Shown in pieces: positions 1-8,892 of a DNA stretch of 64,000 bases. This DNA comes from CAZFLD01 sp964519835 (GTDB lineage Bacteria > Spirochaetota > Spirochaetia > DSM-27196 > CAZFLD01), in NCBI GenBank assembly GCA_964519835.1, contig CAZFLD010000015.1, positions 1 through 64,000 on the forward strand, written 5' to 3'. The notes below the pieces were generated by a model, which ran no database searches, was not told where the DNA came from, and saw only the letters and a program-made list of their open reading frames with translations. A program made the translations under genes and the position numbers. Position 1 is the first letter of the stretch; every line of letters begins with the position of its first letter.

Positions 1-2
1 AT

Positions 3-689
3 CTGGCCTGCGGCAAGCCCGTCGTGGGGAACACGTACGGCGCGACGGCCGAGACGCCGGACCTTAACGACGTTGCCTACATCCCGTTCCGGCAAGCGCC
101 GATAGCCTTCGGCGAGGCGAGTTTCGATGTAGTTTCTCCAATTGGACCGGCCCGTTTTACGGTCGCGGATACCGCCGACCTTCCCGCAGCCATTGCCGGG
201 CTCCAGAACTACTTCGACCGTGAGTACGGCATCGATGCCGCGGTGGTCGAAAGCGAGTTTACCGAGGTCTCGCGCAATCGCAACATGTACCGGCAGATAC
301 TCGTGGTTGTGCTCTTTCTTTCCTCTATGGCGGTACTTATTGCTTCGATCAACATCTTTAGCCTGATGCTGACCCGGGTTCTCAAGCGCACACGTAGCGT
401 CGGCATCATGCGGGCGCTGGGTGCTTCGCGAAGGGTTGTTTTCACGACGTTTTTTTCGGAAGCCTTTGTGCTTTCTCTGATCGGCGCGCTGTTCGGCTTG
501 GCGCTGGTTCCCGTTGTGAACGCCCTGTTGGCGCAAGGTTTTGGATCAGCGGCGGCCATTGCGGCGGCGGACTTGCCGGTAATACTCGGCGCAATGGCGG
601 TGGCCGTCGGAGTGACGTTGATGTTCGGCGTCCTGCCGGCCCGTCAGGCAACCAAGATCAACGCGGCGGACGCCATCAGGGCGGAATAA
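3..689 (+). CDS. ABC transporter permease (FtsX/MacB type), C-terminal part, truncated by window start
   Basis: The reading frame is open to the window edge, so the 5' part is missing; the GTG at 24 is probably internal. The visible part has a periplasmic stretch, then three hydrophobic segments separated by short basic loops, the standard C-terminal FtsX permease domain (about residues 90-225 of the visible part, including the RVLKRTRSVGIMRALGASR loop typical of MacB/LolC-like permeases). Known for the family: such permeases act with an ABC ATPase in mechanotransmission or export across a diderm envelope. It is followed 24 bp later by a second permease of the same type and then a TolC-like protein, suggesting a tripartite exporter. 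The ATPase and membrane-fusion subunits, if present, lie upstream of the window. Confidence 0.85.
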   Translation: MACGKPVVGNTYGATAETPDLNDVAYIPFRQAPIAFGEASFDVVSPIGPARFTVADTADLPAAIAGLQNYFDREYGIDAAVVESEFTEVSRNRNMYRQILVVVLFLSSMAVLIASINIFSLMLTRVLKRTRSVGIMRALGASRRVVFTTFFSEAFVLSLIGALFGLALVPVVNALLAQGFGSAAAIAAADLPVILGAMAVAVGVTLMFGVLPARQATKINAADAIRAE

Positions 690-713
690 TCAGGGCGGAA
701 TAGGAGTACTCCG

Positions 714-2039
714 GTGAACCCATTCAAGACTTTTTTCCACAACGCGGCCGAGCACCCGTTACGCACGGTGCTTTCCATCGCAGCCATTGCGGTGGGCGTC
801 GGAGTTTTGGTGTTGGCATTAAACATGACCGCCGAGGTGTCTCGGTTTGCCGACGAGTCGTTTGGTGTGGATACACACAGGATCGTTATCGCAAACGCGG
901 AGATAGGGGAAAACGGCGCGCCGGAGTTCAACGTGGCACCCCAGTTTGACGCAGGCACTCCCGAAACCCTCGCCGCCGAGTATCCGGAGCTTTCCGCTAT
1001 AACGCCGATAAACGCGGTGCCACTTCGCTCGGTGTTGGTGAACAACAAGCGGTATCGGCTCCGCTCGGTGGTCGGATCCGACGCCTCGTATCGGTCGCTG
1101 ATGGACCTGGAGCTGGTGACCGGTTCCTTTTTTTCGGCCGGCGACGTCACCGATCGAACGCGTGTCGCGGTCCTCTCCGAATCGGCGGCAACGGGGCTCT
1201 TTGGCTCTGCCGAGGACGCCGTCGGTGGCTCGATTTTGTCCGTCGGGCAAACCACTCGGATCCAGCGATTTCAGAACCAGGGGGATCCTACAGCCTTGCA
1301 ATCGGCATTTGATGATCCGTACACCGTTGTCGGTGTCTTTGCCGACGTCCCTGAGGCGCGGCGAGAGGCCTTTGGCATAGCAGACGTGGTCGTTCCGTAC
1401 ACGACCGCCGTTCCCGGTAACTTCAACATTCCCATGGGACTGCTTATGCGGACCCTGATTGCCAAGGTCGACGGCGACTCGGTTTCCGAGGCACGCGCAC
1501 GAATCGAAGACATCTTGTATCGCTACCACGGCGACGATTTGATCCTGACCGTCTGGGAGGGCAGCCATCTCGGCGCCAACGAGTACATCGCAAGCAGCCG
1601 CGACAGCCTATCGCGCTTTAGCACCACCCTCGTAATCCTCGGGGCCGTCATCCTCATTGCTGCGACGGTCGGCATGTTCTCCATGACCATGGTGGACGTA
1701 CTCGCCAAGAGCCGAGAGATTGGGCTTCGTCGTGCACTGGGGGCTACGCAATCCGGCATTGTGCGGTTTTTTATGGGTCAATCGACCATAACCGCCGTTG
1801 TAGGCTCTTTGTTAGGCGTGGTGCCGGCGTTTGTCTTTCATGGCGCTCTTGTTGACACGCTCGCCCCGTTTTTCCAATCGCTTGGCTTGGGAACGGTGCA
1901 GGTTGGACTACCCGGCGTCGTGCCGATAGTCATCTCAACGGCACTGGCGTGCGTAACAACCCTAGTGTTCTCGCTCTTTCCCACGATTGGTGCGGCTCGA
2001 GTACCGATTATGGAGTCGATTCGCGAGGACGCGGCATGA
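714..2039 (+). CDS. ABC transporter permease, MacB/FtsX family
   Basis: The 441-residue protein has an N-terminal membrane anchor (residues about 15-40, after a basic N-terminus), a large periplasmic MacB-type domain (about 45-300) and three C-terminal transmembrane segments forming the FtsX domain (about 305-435). The loop KSREIGLRRALGATQ is the characteristic cytoplasmic coupling region. The GTG start at 714 has an upstream GGAG-like site (TAGGAG at 701-706). It is the full-length partner of the truncated permease just upstream, and its stop codon overlaps the start of the TolC-like gene, so the three genes are almost certainly co-transcribed. The exported substrate cannot be read from the sequence. 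Confidence 0.88.
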   Translation: MNPFKTFFHNAAEHPLRTVLSIAAIAVGVGVLVLALNMTAEVSRFADESFGVDTHRIVIANAEIGENGAPEFNVAPQFDAGTPETLAAEYPELSAITPINAVPLRSVLVNNKRYRLRSVVGSDASYRSLMDLELVTGSFFSAGDVTDRTRVAVLSESAATGLFGSAEDAVGGSILSVGQTTRIQRFQNQGDPTALQSAFDDPYTVVGVFADVPEARREAFGIADVVVPYTTAVPGNFNIPMGLLMRTLIAKVDGDSVSEARARIEDILYRYHGDDLILTVWEGSHLGANEYIASSRDSLSRFSTTLVILGAVILIAATVGMFSMTMVDVLAKSREIGLRRALGATQSGIVRFFMGQSTITAVVGSLLGVVPAFVFHGALVDTLAPFFQSLGLGTVQVGLPGVVPIVISTALACVTTLVFSLFPTIGAARVPIMESIREDAA

Positions 2040-3379
2040 TGGTCGACCACGTGTGTTTGCGTGCAGCTATCGCGACTGTACTGACACTGGTGGCGTCCGG
2101 CTCGGCCTCCGCCGGCGGTGCTTCGGAGTCCGGGGGCGCCCCGTCACCTATCGAAGCGTCGGTGCCGCTTGTGGTTGCCGGCGCGGCGGAAAACGCGGTG
2201 GAGCGCTCAGCATCCGTCTCCTCGGCCCGGCGCAGCCTTGCTAGCGCCCGGGCCGAGAATCCCGGGCTCGCCTGGCTCGAGGACCTCTCCTTAGGGATCG
2301 GGGCCTCTACCTCCGGTGACTTTGACAATCTCGATGCGACCTCTTTCTCCGGCAGTGCATCGCTCTCCATACCCTTCCTACCGCAGCTTTCCGTTCAGGC
2401 CGGCGTGAACATCGACGACAACAACAACTCGGAACCTCGTGGGTCGGCTTCCGTTTCCTTTCGACCATTGGTAGCTGCCACACCGATTCTGGATTTCCAC
2501 CGCGAATTGGACAAGTCCCGCTTGAGCCTGGAATCGGCCGACGATTCGGCCGCGTCCCAAGGTCGGGCGGTCCTCTTTGGAGCCGCAAAGGCCCAGATCG
2601 GCCGCGATTCCGCCCAAGCCTCTCTCGATCTGGCACAGGTGGAGTTGGACCGGGCGGAGGCTCTGTATGAGGCGGGGTTTATCGCCCGCGACGAACTCGA
2701 CTCCCGGAGAAACGCCCGCCGTGATGCCGATCGATCTCTGGCCCAAGCAGAGATCGATCTTGTTTTTGCCGTGGACGAGCTGCAGTTTGTTACCGGACTC
2801 GACTCCGTCAACGCCGTGCCCCTGGCTGAACTGGCACCCGTGTATCGCGAGGAAATCGACGCGCTTTTGGCCGACGGCGGGGCAACCGGCAGTGAGCCAC
2901 CGTCGCTGAGATCCCTCAGGGTCGATGCCGACTATCTTCGCGACAAGATCTCGCGAACCCTCGCGATTTCGCCGTCGCTGAGCATATCGGCATCGGTGAG
3001 TTATCCCAGTGCCACCTTCGGCGCGTCTATCAACCTCTCCGCCTCTCCCGGTGACTTTGTCAATGATGCGCGAGAGCCCTACCAAAATCAGCTGGACTCC
3101 ACGGTGGAACAGATCGCGGAAGCCGAGCGGACGGCGCGGTACAACTCCGAGCGCGCGGTCCTAAACCTGGAGTTTGCCCTGAGTCGTTGGGTGGATGCCC
3201 AGGCCACCGTTGAGGAGGCTGAACAGCGGGTCCGGCAAGATCGGCTCTTGCTCGATCAGGGATCCATTCTGCAGGTAACACTCGTACGGAGCGAAGCCTC
3301 GCTGCGTATTGCGGAGTTGCAGGCGTACACACGCGCCCTCGACCTCCTCGAAGACTATCTCGACCTGCTCGTCGATTAG
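2036..3379 (+). CDS. TolC-like outer membrane efflux protein
   Basis: I place the start at the ATG at 2036, which overlaps the stop of the upstream permease; a second ATG follows at 2039. This gives 447 residues beginning with a signal peptide (hydrophobic core about 9-22, AXA-type end near ASA). The rest has long amphipathic helices rich in Ala, Glu, Leu and Arg (about 130-260 and 330-440), with a repeated architecture typical of outer-membrane efflux proteins, which trimerise into a periplasmic tunnel. The length matches TolC-family proteins. Position after two MacB-type permeases supports a tripartite export system. The family assignment rests on helical pattern and context more than on a single motif. 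Confidence 0.75.
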   Translation: MMVDHVCLRAAIATVLTLVASGSASAGGASESGGAPSPIEASVPLVVAGAAENAVERSASVSSARRSLASARAENPGLAWLEDLSLGIGASTSGDFDNLDATSFSGSASLSIPFLPQLSVQAGVNIDDNNNSEPRGSASVSFRPLVAATPILDFHRELDKSRLSLESADDSAASQGRAVLFGAAKAQIGRDSAQASLDLAQVELDRAEALYEAGFIARDELDSRRNARRDADRSLAQAEIDLVFAVDELQFVTGLDSVNAVPLAELAPVYREEIDALLADGGATGSEPPSLRSLRVDADYLRDKISRTLAISPSLSISASVSYPSATFGASINLSASPGDFVNDAREPYQNQLDSTVEQIAEAERTARYNSERAVLNLEFALSRWVDAQATVEEAEQRVRQDRLLLDQGSILQVTLVRSEASLRIAELQAYTRALDLLEDYLDLLVD

Positions 3380-3380
3380 G

Positions 3381-3407
3381 CCCAAGCTATTGCGCCGTGT
3401 GCTTGGG
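3381..3407. other. Inverted repeat between convergent genes
   Basis: Seven-base arms CCCAAGC (3381-3387) and GCTTGGG (3401-3407) flank a 13-base loop, just past the TolC-like stop and before the end of the opposing gene at 3433. No T-run follows on either strand, so a function as an intrinsic terminator is doubtful. It could limit read-through in both directions. Confidence 0.35.
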
Positions 3408-3432
3408 GAGTGAGTAGTGCCGGCCGAGAGAG

Positions 3433-3972
3433 CTACAGCTCTTCGTAGCGGTAGGGCAGGTTTAGGAACTCGCCGACCGCGCCGGCTACCCGGTCCAAGT
3501 CGTCTCGGGTCGTGGAGTCCTCGATGGGGATAAGCGCCTCGTCCGTCTCCAAAAGGAGCTTGTAGAGCTGCGCACGACGTTCCACAAAGCGCGGACGCCG
3601 ACCATAGCCCTCGAGAAGCTTAACGCCGTGACAGACAAGCGCCCGGACGGAGCCTATCGGAAGAGACTTCGAGGCGATCGCCACTCCAAAAAACGCCTTT
3701 TGCCGGAACACGGCCTCCTCGGCTTTGGCAAAGACCGTGCGACTATCCCAACCCGCCGCAAGGATGGTGGTGAGTGTTAGCAGTATGTAAAAAATCGTGC
3801 CGCCAAGCTCCGGACCTGAAAAACTGGTTGAGAAATCGACACCGACCATAAAGGCCACGACAAGCAGGGCGGCAACCGCCAGGAAAAGAATGCGGCGTCC
3901 TCGCGACAAGTGAATCATCACGGTGGAGTCGTCGATCTTTTTGGCCTCGATGCGAGACCGAATCGAGATCAC
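3433..3972 (-). CDS. Hypothetical protein with two transmembrane segments, last gene of Opp operon 1
   Basis: I choose the GTG at 3972, 5 bp after the oppF stop, because the longer upstream frame would lie inside oppF; an ATG at 3921 is an alternative. The 179-residue product starts with a charged stretch, has two close hydrophobic helices (about residues 27-45 and 58-75) and then a soluble domain of about 100 residues with no recognised catalytic motif. Short bitopic proteins of this shape can carry PH-like folds on the cytoplasmic side, but no family can be named. Its position at the end of the opp operon suggests co-expression, not necessarily a role in transport. Confidence 0.6.
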   Translation of the reverse strand: MISIRSRIEAKKIDDSTVMIHLSRGRRILFLAVAALLVVAFMVGVDFSTSFSGPELGGTIFYILLTLTTILAAGWDSRTVFAKAEEAVFRQKAFFGVAIASKSLPIGSVRALVCHGVKLLEGYGRRPRFVERRAQLYKLLLETDEALIPIEDSTTRDDLDRVAGAVGEFLNLPYRYEEL

Positions 3973-3977
3973 TATCT

Positions 3978-5171
3978 CTAGCCGTTTGGTGGGTTGTGAC
4001 ACGCAATGACGTGCCCTTCCTGACCCTTTTCGAGAACCGGCGTCACTGTCGTGCAAATCTCGGTCTTGTAAGGGCACCTCGGATGAAAGGGGCAGCCCGG
4101 CGGTGGATTGACAGGGCTCGGCACGTCGCCTTCGAGAATGATCTCCTCGCCCTGGACGTCGGGATCCGCAACCGGAACAGCCGACAGCAAAGAGATGGTG
4201 TACGGGTGGCGCGGATTCGCGTAGAGCTGGTTCGAAGTTGCCAACTCCACGACTTTTCCCAAGTACATCACGGCAACCCTGTCCGACACGTACTGAACGA
4301 CACTTAGATCGTGGGCGATAAAAATGTAGGTTAGATCGAAGTCGTCTTGCAGAGAAATCAGCAGGTTCAGAATTTGCGCCTGAATCGACACGTCCAGGGC
4401 GCTCACCGGTTCGTCACAAACAATAAGCGACGGGGTAAGTGCCAATGCCCGCGCAATACCAATCCGCTGCCGCTGACCGCCTGAAAACTCGTGGGGATAC
4501 CTGTTTGCGGCGGCCTTGGGCAGACCCACTTTGTCCAGCAGTTCCATAACCCACGCGTCGAGCTCTTTTCCCCGGTGGGTCCCGTACTCACGGGGGCCCT
4601 CGCCGACTATGTCCTTGACCGTCATAATTGGATTCAGCGACGCCCAGGGGTCCTGGAAGACCATCTGAACACGTCGCCGCTTGTCTTTCATCGTCCGAGT
4701 GGACATCGACAGAATATCGCTCCCCGCGGCCATTTCGTCGGCGGCGTTGCGCTTGTCGAGAATCTCACGCCGAAGGGCACGAAGCCGGTCTTTGTCGCCC
4801 TTTGTCTTTTCCAGCTTCGCGCCGATCTCATCGAGCTCAGCCTCGGCCGCCGCGATTTGGTCGTCCAGCTCATCCACCCGCTCCATAACCGCCGGATCGG
4901 GCTCGAGGTAGACTCTGCCGCCGTCGGGCTCGTATAGCCGCAAGAGGCAGCGCCCCACGGTAGTCTTGCCGCAGCCGGACTCGCCGACAAGACCAAGAGT
5001 TTCACCCTTTTTTAGGGTCAACGAGACTCCATCAACAGCTTTGAGCCTAAGTGTTTTATTGGAAAATGGGCCGGCCTTTACCGGGAACGTCTTTTTGAGG
5101 TTCCGGACTCGGAGCAGGAGGTCCGTATCCGTGTCCGCCCTAACCGGCGTTGTTGTCTGCTGATCCGCCAT
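3978..5171 (-). CDS. oppF: Oligopeptide/dipeptide ABC transporter ATP-binding protein (OppF type) with coiled-coil insert
   Basis: The 397-residue ATPase carries Walker A GESGCGKT (about residue 63), Q-loop MVFQDP (about 170), signature FSGGQRQR, Walker B LIVCDEPVSALD and the H-loop IAHD. The C-terminal oligopeptide domain has four cysteines in a CPFHPRC-X6-C...C arrangement, the pattern that binds an iron-sulphur cluster in some Opp/Dpp ATPases. Unusually, about 60 residues rich in Glu, Asp, Lys and Ala (about 91-150) are inserted between Walker A and the Q-loop and look like a helical hairpin. It overlaps the upstream oppD by 32 bp. With OppD it powers uptake through OppB and OppC. Confidence 0.93.
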   Translation of the reverse strand: MADQQTTTPVRADTDTDLLLRVRNLKKTFPVKAGPFSNKTLRLKAVDGVSLTLKKGETLGLVGESGCGKTTVGRCLLRLYEPDGGRVYLEPDPAVMERVDELDDQIAAAEAELDEIGAKLEKTKGDKDRLRALRREILDKRNAADEMAAGSDILSMSTRTMKDKRRRVQMVFQDPWASLNPIMTVKDIVGEGPREYGTHRGKELDAWVMELLDKVGLPKAAANRYPHEFSGGQRQRIGIARALALTPSLIVCDEPVSALDVSIQAQILNLLISLQDDFDLTYIFIAHDLSVVQYVSDRVAVMYLGKVVELATSNQLYANPRHPYTISLLSAVPVADPDVQGEEIILEGDVPSPVNPPPGCPFHPRCPYKTEICTTVTPVLEKGQEGHVIACHNPPNG

Positions 5172-6237
5172 CTGATTTCACCTTACTCTGTTGTTTTGCC
5201 TGGCGCTGGAGTTTTTTTACCTCAGCGAACGCCGGAGTCTGTCGTACTTCATTGCTGTACAAGTAACACCGAACCTGATGCCCATCCTCGATTTCCACAA
5301 GGGCGGGCTCTGCCTCCCAACACTTGGGCATGACTTTAGGACAGCGAGGTGAAAACCGGCAGCCTTTTGGGAAATTGCGGGCGTCGGGCAGAGTCCCTGG
5401 AATCGCACGGAGAAGACTTCGCGTTCCGTCTTGTTTGAGTTTGGTCTGACCCAGAACGGGGACCGAGTCCAAGAGCCCCTGTGTATAGGGGTGGAGCGGC
5501 CGTTTGAACACTTCGCGGACCTCGGCCGACTCCACCACAACGCCGGCGTACATAACAATAACCCTGTCCGTGAAGCTCGCGATAACCGCCAGGTCGTGGG
5601 TAATAAACATTATGGAGGTGTCGACCCGCTCTTTGAGCTCCGCCATCAGCCGGAGAATCTGCGCCTGGATTGTCACGTCCAACGCGGTGGTGGGCTCGTC
5701 CGCAATCATGATCGAAGGCTCGCAGGCCATGGCCATAGCAATCATAACTCGCTGGCGCAGGCCGCCGGAGAGCTGGAAGGGGTACTCACCCACACGCTCT
5801 TGGGGGTCGGAGATACCTACCATAGATAGAAGCCGAATGCTTTCTCGGTGGGCCTCTTCCTTGGACATGTCACGATGCAGGAGGAGTCCTTCAGAAATCT
5901 GGAAGCCTATCGTAAAGATCGGATTCAGAGAGGTCATCGGCTCCTGGAAGATCATGGAGATCTCATTGCCGCGGACCTTGCGCATTTCGTCTGGGGAGAT
6001 CTTGAGCAGGTCGCGGTTCTTGAGCAGTACCTCACCACCCTCTATCTTGCCGGGAGGGTCCGGCACCAGGCGCATGATCGACATCGACGTCTGGGACTTG
6101 CCACAACCGGACTCACCGACAATGCCAAGCGTTTCGCCTCTGTGCACGGTGAAATCCACACCGTCGACGGCACGCACGGTGTAACCGTACATGTGGAAAT
6201 ACGTCCGTAGGTTTTTGACTTGAAGAAGTGGTTCCAT
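5140..6237 (-). CDS. oppD: Oligopeptide/dipeptide ABC transporter ATP-binding protein (OppD type)
   Basis: The 365-residue protein has Walker A GESGCGKS, Q-loop MIFQEPM, signature LSGGLRQRVMIAMA, Walker B IMIADEPTTALD and H-loop ITHD, in OppD-type order. The C-terminal oligopeptide-transporter domain has the four-cysteine pattern CRFSPRC-X6-C...C. A charged tail of about 30 residues follows. It forms the ATPase heterodimer with the product of the overlapping downstream oppF. Start ATG at 6237, 17 bp after the oppC stop. Confidence 0.93.
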   Translation of the reverse strand: MEPLLQVKNLRTYFHMYGYTVRAVDGVDFTVHRGETLGIVGESGCGKSQTSMSIMRLVPDPPGKIEGGEVLLKNRDLLKISPDEMRKVRGNEISMIFQEPMTSLNPIFTIGFQISEGLLLHRDMSKEEAHRESIRLLSMVGISDPQERVGEYPFQLSGGLRQRVMIAMAMACEPSIMIADEPTTALDVTIQAQILRLMAELKERVDTSIMFITHDLAVIASFTDRVIVMYAGVVVESAEVREVFKRPLHPYTQGLLDSVPVLGQTKLKQDGTRSLLRAIPGTLPDARNFPKGCRFSPRCPKVMPKCWEAEPALVEIEDGHQVRCYLYSNEVRQTPAFAEVKKLQRQAKQQSKVKSDGGSADNNAG

Positions 6238-6254
6238 GTTTTGTTACTAACGCC

Positions 6255-7700
6255 CTAGTGTTTACTCTTCGGGTCTACAGAGTCCCGGATTCCGTCACCA
6301 AAAAAGTTCCACGCAAGAATCGCAAGAAAGATCAAAAACCCGGGAATAAGTATCCACGGGAAATCACGTACTACGCGAAGTTGCCGCGCAGCGGAGAGCA
6401 TTAGGCCCCAGCTCGACTGCGGCTCCGTGATGCCAAGTCCCAGGAGGCTCAGCGCAGACTCTCCAAGGATGTACCCTGGAATGGTAAGGGTAATCTGGAT
6501 GATCACAAAGGAGAACGTGTTTGGCAACACGTGTCGTGTTATGACCTTCATGTGGCTGAGCCCCATCGTGCGAGCGCTCATGACGTAGTCCTCGCTCTTT
6601 ATGGAGAGCACAAGGCCCCGAATGATACGCGCCAAGCTTGCCCATCCAACGCCCGACAGGATTATGACAATCAACAAATAGACTTGCACCGATGTTAGGC
6701 TTGGTGGGAATGCCGCGCGTAGAGTCAGCAGCAAATAGAGAGACGGGAAGGAGATAACAACCTCGGCGATCCGCATTAAGACGTTGTCCACCTTACCACC
6801 GGTATAACCGGCAACCCCACCGATCAAAAGACCAAGAAAGAAGGTGATCGCAGCTCCCACAAGACCAACGGAGAGGGAGATTCGGGAGCCGTGCAATAGC
6901 CGCGACATAATGTCACGGCCGAGGTGGTCCGTGCCCGAAAAGAAGTAGCCGCCGGTGGGGGACGCCAGAAGGTGAGTGTTTGTGCTGAACAAGCCGAGGA
7001 AGCGATACGGGATGCCTTCGGCAAAAAAGCTCAGGAAGTTTTTGTTACCCTTGGCAATCCACAGCTCCAACGGCACTTCACGCCCCTCGCGCACCCGTGT
7101 GCCGAGCAAAAAGCGCACTTGCTCATCCGGGTTCTCACTTGCCTCCACCTCTCGGATAGCTTGCTCCAGACGTCCAATCTCGGCACTGTCCATGTCTAAG
7201 CCATAGTGGCCGGCGGTGTCGGCGAGCAACTGCTCCCGGCGCTCAACAACATTGCTTTGCATGGCGATCGAGCGCATTTCTTTTTCGTTTGGGAACGTCT
7301 CGATCGTCACTATCCGCATGGTGCGCTCCGGCACAACGCCGTAGATGCGTCGCGCCTCGTTAACCTTGCGCTGCTCGAACACGTATGGCCGGAATATGCG
7401 CCCATCGGGACCGTCCCACATAAAGTAGATATGAGCCGGCGGATGATAGGCCTTGCCTTTGTCGGTCCAGGTCATATCGTATGGGGCAAGGAAGTCGGAT
7501 AGTATCGCAAGAAGATAAAAGAATATCAGAATTCCGAGGCCGATTTTGCCTAGACGGTGCTTTTTGAAGCGACGAAGATAGATACTCCAAATAGACTCGG
7601 GCCGGTCGACAAAACCCTCTCGCGATTTGATCTCGTCTTGAGCGGCCGCCTGCTCGACGGCCGCCCTCTTGTTGATGTCGACGGAGGTGTGTCTTGCCAT
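6255..7700 (-). CDS. oppC: Oligopeptide ABC transporter permease (OppC type) with enlarged periplasmic loop
   Basis: The 481-residue inner-membrane permease has TM1 at about residues 52-73, then a very long periplasmic loop up to about 255 and five further TM segments. The conserved GTDHLGRDIMSRLLHGSR region opens the BPD_transp_1 domain and the EAA-type loop is present (ARTMGLSHMKVITRHVLPN). Usual OppC proteins have about 300 residues; the extra length is nearly all in the first periplasmic loop (about 97-253), which is charged and partly helical. The start overlaps the oppB stop (TGATG). It pairs with OppB to form the channel. Confidence 0.93.
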   Translation of the reverse strand: MARHTSVDINKRAAVEQAAAQDEIKSREGFVDRPESIWSIYLRRFKKHRLGKIGLGILIFFYLLAILSDFLAPYDMTWTDKGKAYHPPAHIYFMWDGPDGRIFRPYVFEQRKVNEARRIYGVVPERTMRIVTIETFPNEKEMRSIAMQSNVVERREQLLADTAGHYGLDMDSAEIGRLEQAIREVEASENPDEQVRFLLGTRVREGREVPLELWIAKGNKNFLSFFAEGIPYRFLGLFSTNTHLLASPTGGYFFSGTDHLGRDIMSRLLHGSRISLSVGLVGAAITFFLGLLIGGVAGYTGGKVDNVLMRIAEVVISFPSLYLLLTLRAAFPPSLTSVQVYLLIVIILSGVGWASLARIIRGLVLSIKSEDYVMSARTMGLSHMKVITRHVLPNTFSFVIIQITLTIPGYILGESALSLLGLGITEPQSSWGLMLSAARQLRVVRDFPWILIPGFLIFLAILAWNFFGDGIRDSVDPKSKH

Positions 7701-8833
7701 CAGCCTATCCTTACCCGCGGGTCAACAAAGGCCAAAAGAATGTCGGCAATCAGGTTGCCGACTACCAAAAGCGCCACGCCGTAGATAAGGCTGCCGACGA
7801 CCAGGTACAGATCCTGCGATAAGACCGCTTGGAGTATTAGCCGCCCCAAGCCCGGCCATGCTACGACGTTTTCCACCAGTGCCGAACCGGCCATAATTGC
7901 ACCGAGCTGGAATCCAAGGATCGTAATCATCGGATTGATGGCATTGCGAAGTGCGTGGCGGTACACCACTACGTTTTCCTTTTGTCCTTTTGCTCGGGCG
8001 GTGGTGATGTACTGCTGGTTCATGATCTCGAGCATATTGGCACGCATAATACGCGTAAGGCCCGCCATGGCGGAGGTTCCCAGGACAAACACCGGCACAA
8101 TCATATGCCTTGCTACATCGAGTATCCGACCGACCAGGGGCAAGGTGTCGTGATCGATGGAGGTCATGCCTCCTATCGGCAACCAGTTACCCGTCGAAGA
8201 GATGATGTAGAGCATCAAAAAGGCCAAAAAAAAGTTTGGAATCGCCAGGCCGACAAAGGCGAAGACCGAGATAACCTGGTCCTTCCATTTGTACTGGTTT
8301 CGTGCCGCCATAATGCCGGCAGGGATACTAAAGCCCCACGCCAATGCGAGGGCGGTAAACGCCAGGAGTATGGTAGCTCCGGCTCTTTGGAGCACAAGCG
8401 CAAAGACCGGCGCCTTGAAGATTTCCGAGTAGCCGAAATTTCCGCGTATGGCGTTCCAGACGTACTTGAAGAATTGAACGTACCAGGGCTGATCGAGACC
8501 AAAGCTCTGCCGAAGGTTTTCAACAACCTCTGCGTCTATGTTTGGGTTTAGCGCCAGTTGTGTGAAGATATCGCCGGGAGCGAGCTGGATCAGCGCAAAG
8601 CCGATGGCAATAACGGCCAGGATGATGGGAATCATATGGATAAGCCTGCGAACGACAAATCGCAACAATGCCGGACTTAGCCATATCAGCCTCACCAACC
8701 ACATAACAACTTCGGCCATAAACAGGGCCAAGAGCCAGCCCCACCCCGCCGCAAAAGTCAGTAGCGCCCAGATGACAAGGTCGCCGGGAAACGTCCACCG
8801 CCAGTTGAAGCGCGCCTTGGTCTTTGTTTCCAA
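7700..8833 (-). CDS. oppB: Oligopeptide ABC transporter permease (OppB type) with N-terminal extension
   Basis: The 377-residue permease contains the canonical OppB start motif RRLIHMIPIILAV only at about residue 62, followed by the periplasmic loop and five TM segments. The EAA-type loop is TTARAKGQKENVVVYRHALRNA. The first 60 residues are an additional hydrophobic segment pair rich in Trp (about 18-55) not found in typical OppB, so this permease may have extra membrane helices. Start ATG at 8833 lies after a hairpin that separates it from oppA. Confidence 0.92.
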   Translation of the reverse strand: METKTKARFNWRWTFPGDLVIWALLTFAAGWGWLLALFMAEVVMWLVRLIWLSPALLRFVVRRLIHMIPIILAVIAIGFALIQLAPGDIFTQLALNPNIDAEVVENLRQSFGLDQPWYVQFFKYVWNAIRGNFGYSEIFKAPVFALVLQRAGATILLAFTALALAWGFSIPAGIMAARNQYKWKDQVISVFAFVGLAIPNFFLAFLMLYIISSTGNWLPIGGMTSIDHDTLPLVGRILDVARHMIVPVFVLGTSAMAGLTRIMRANMLEIMNQQYITTARAKGQKENVVVYRHALRNAINPMITILGFQLGAIMAGSALVENVVAWPGLGRLILQAVLSQDLYLVVGSLIYGVALLVVGNLIADILLAFVDPRVRIG

Positions 8834-8844
8834 TTATTCCTCCG

Positions 8845-8883
8845 AAAAAAAAAGAACCCGCCCCCCAAGAACCGGGGGGCGGG
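8845..8883 (-). terminator. Hairpin with T-run between oppA and oppB (partial terminator)
   Basis: On the minus strand a perfect 10-bp stem (CCCGCCCCCC at 8857-8866 with GGGGGGCGGG at 8874-8883, 7-base loop) is followed by a T-run (nine A on the plus strand, 8845-8853). This is a classic intrinsic terminator placed inside the operon. It probably lets most transcripts end after oppA so that the binding protein outnumbers the membrane subunits. Confidence 0.85.
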
Positions 8884-8892
8884 ATAGGAATA

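Noticed and set aside
3381..3407. Hairpin as an intrinsic terminator for both convergent operons
   Set aside because: No T-run follows on either strand and the loop is long, so I list it only as an inverted repeat.
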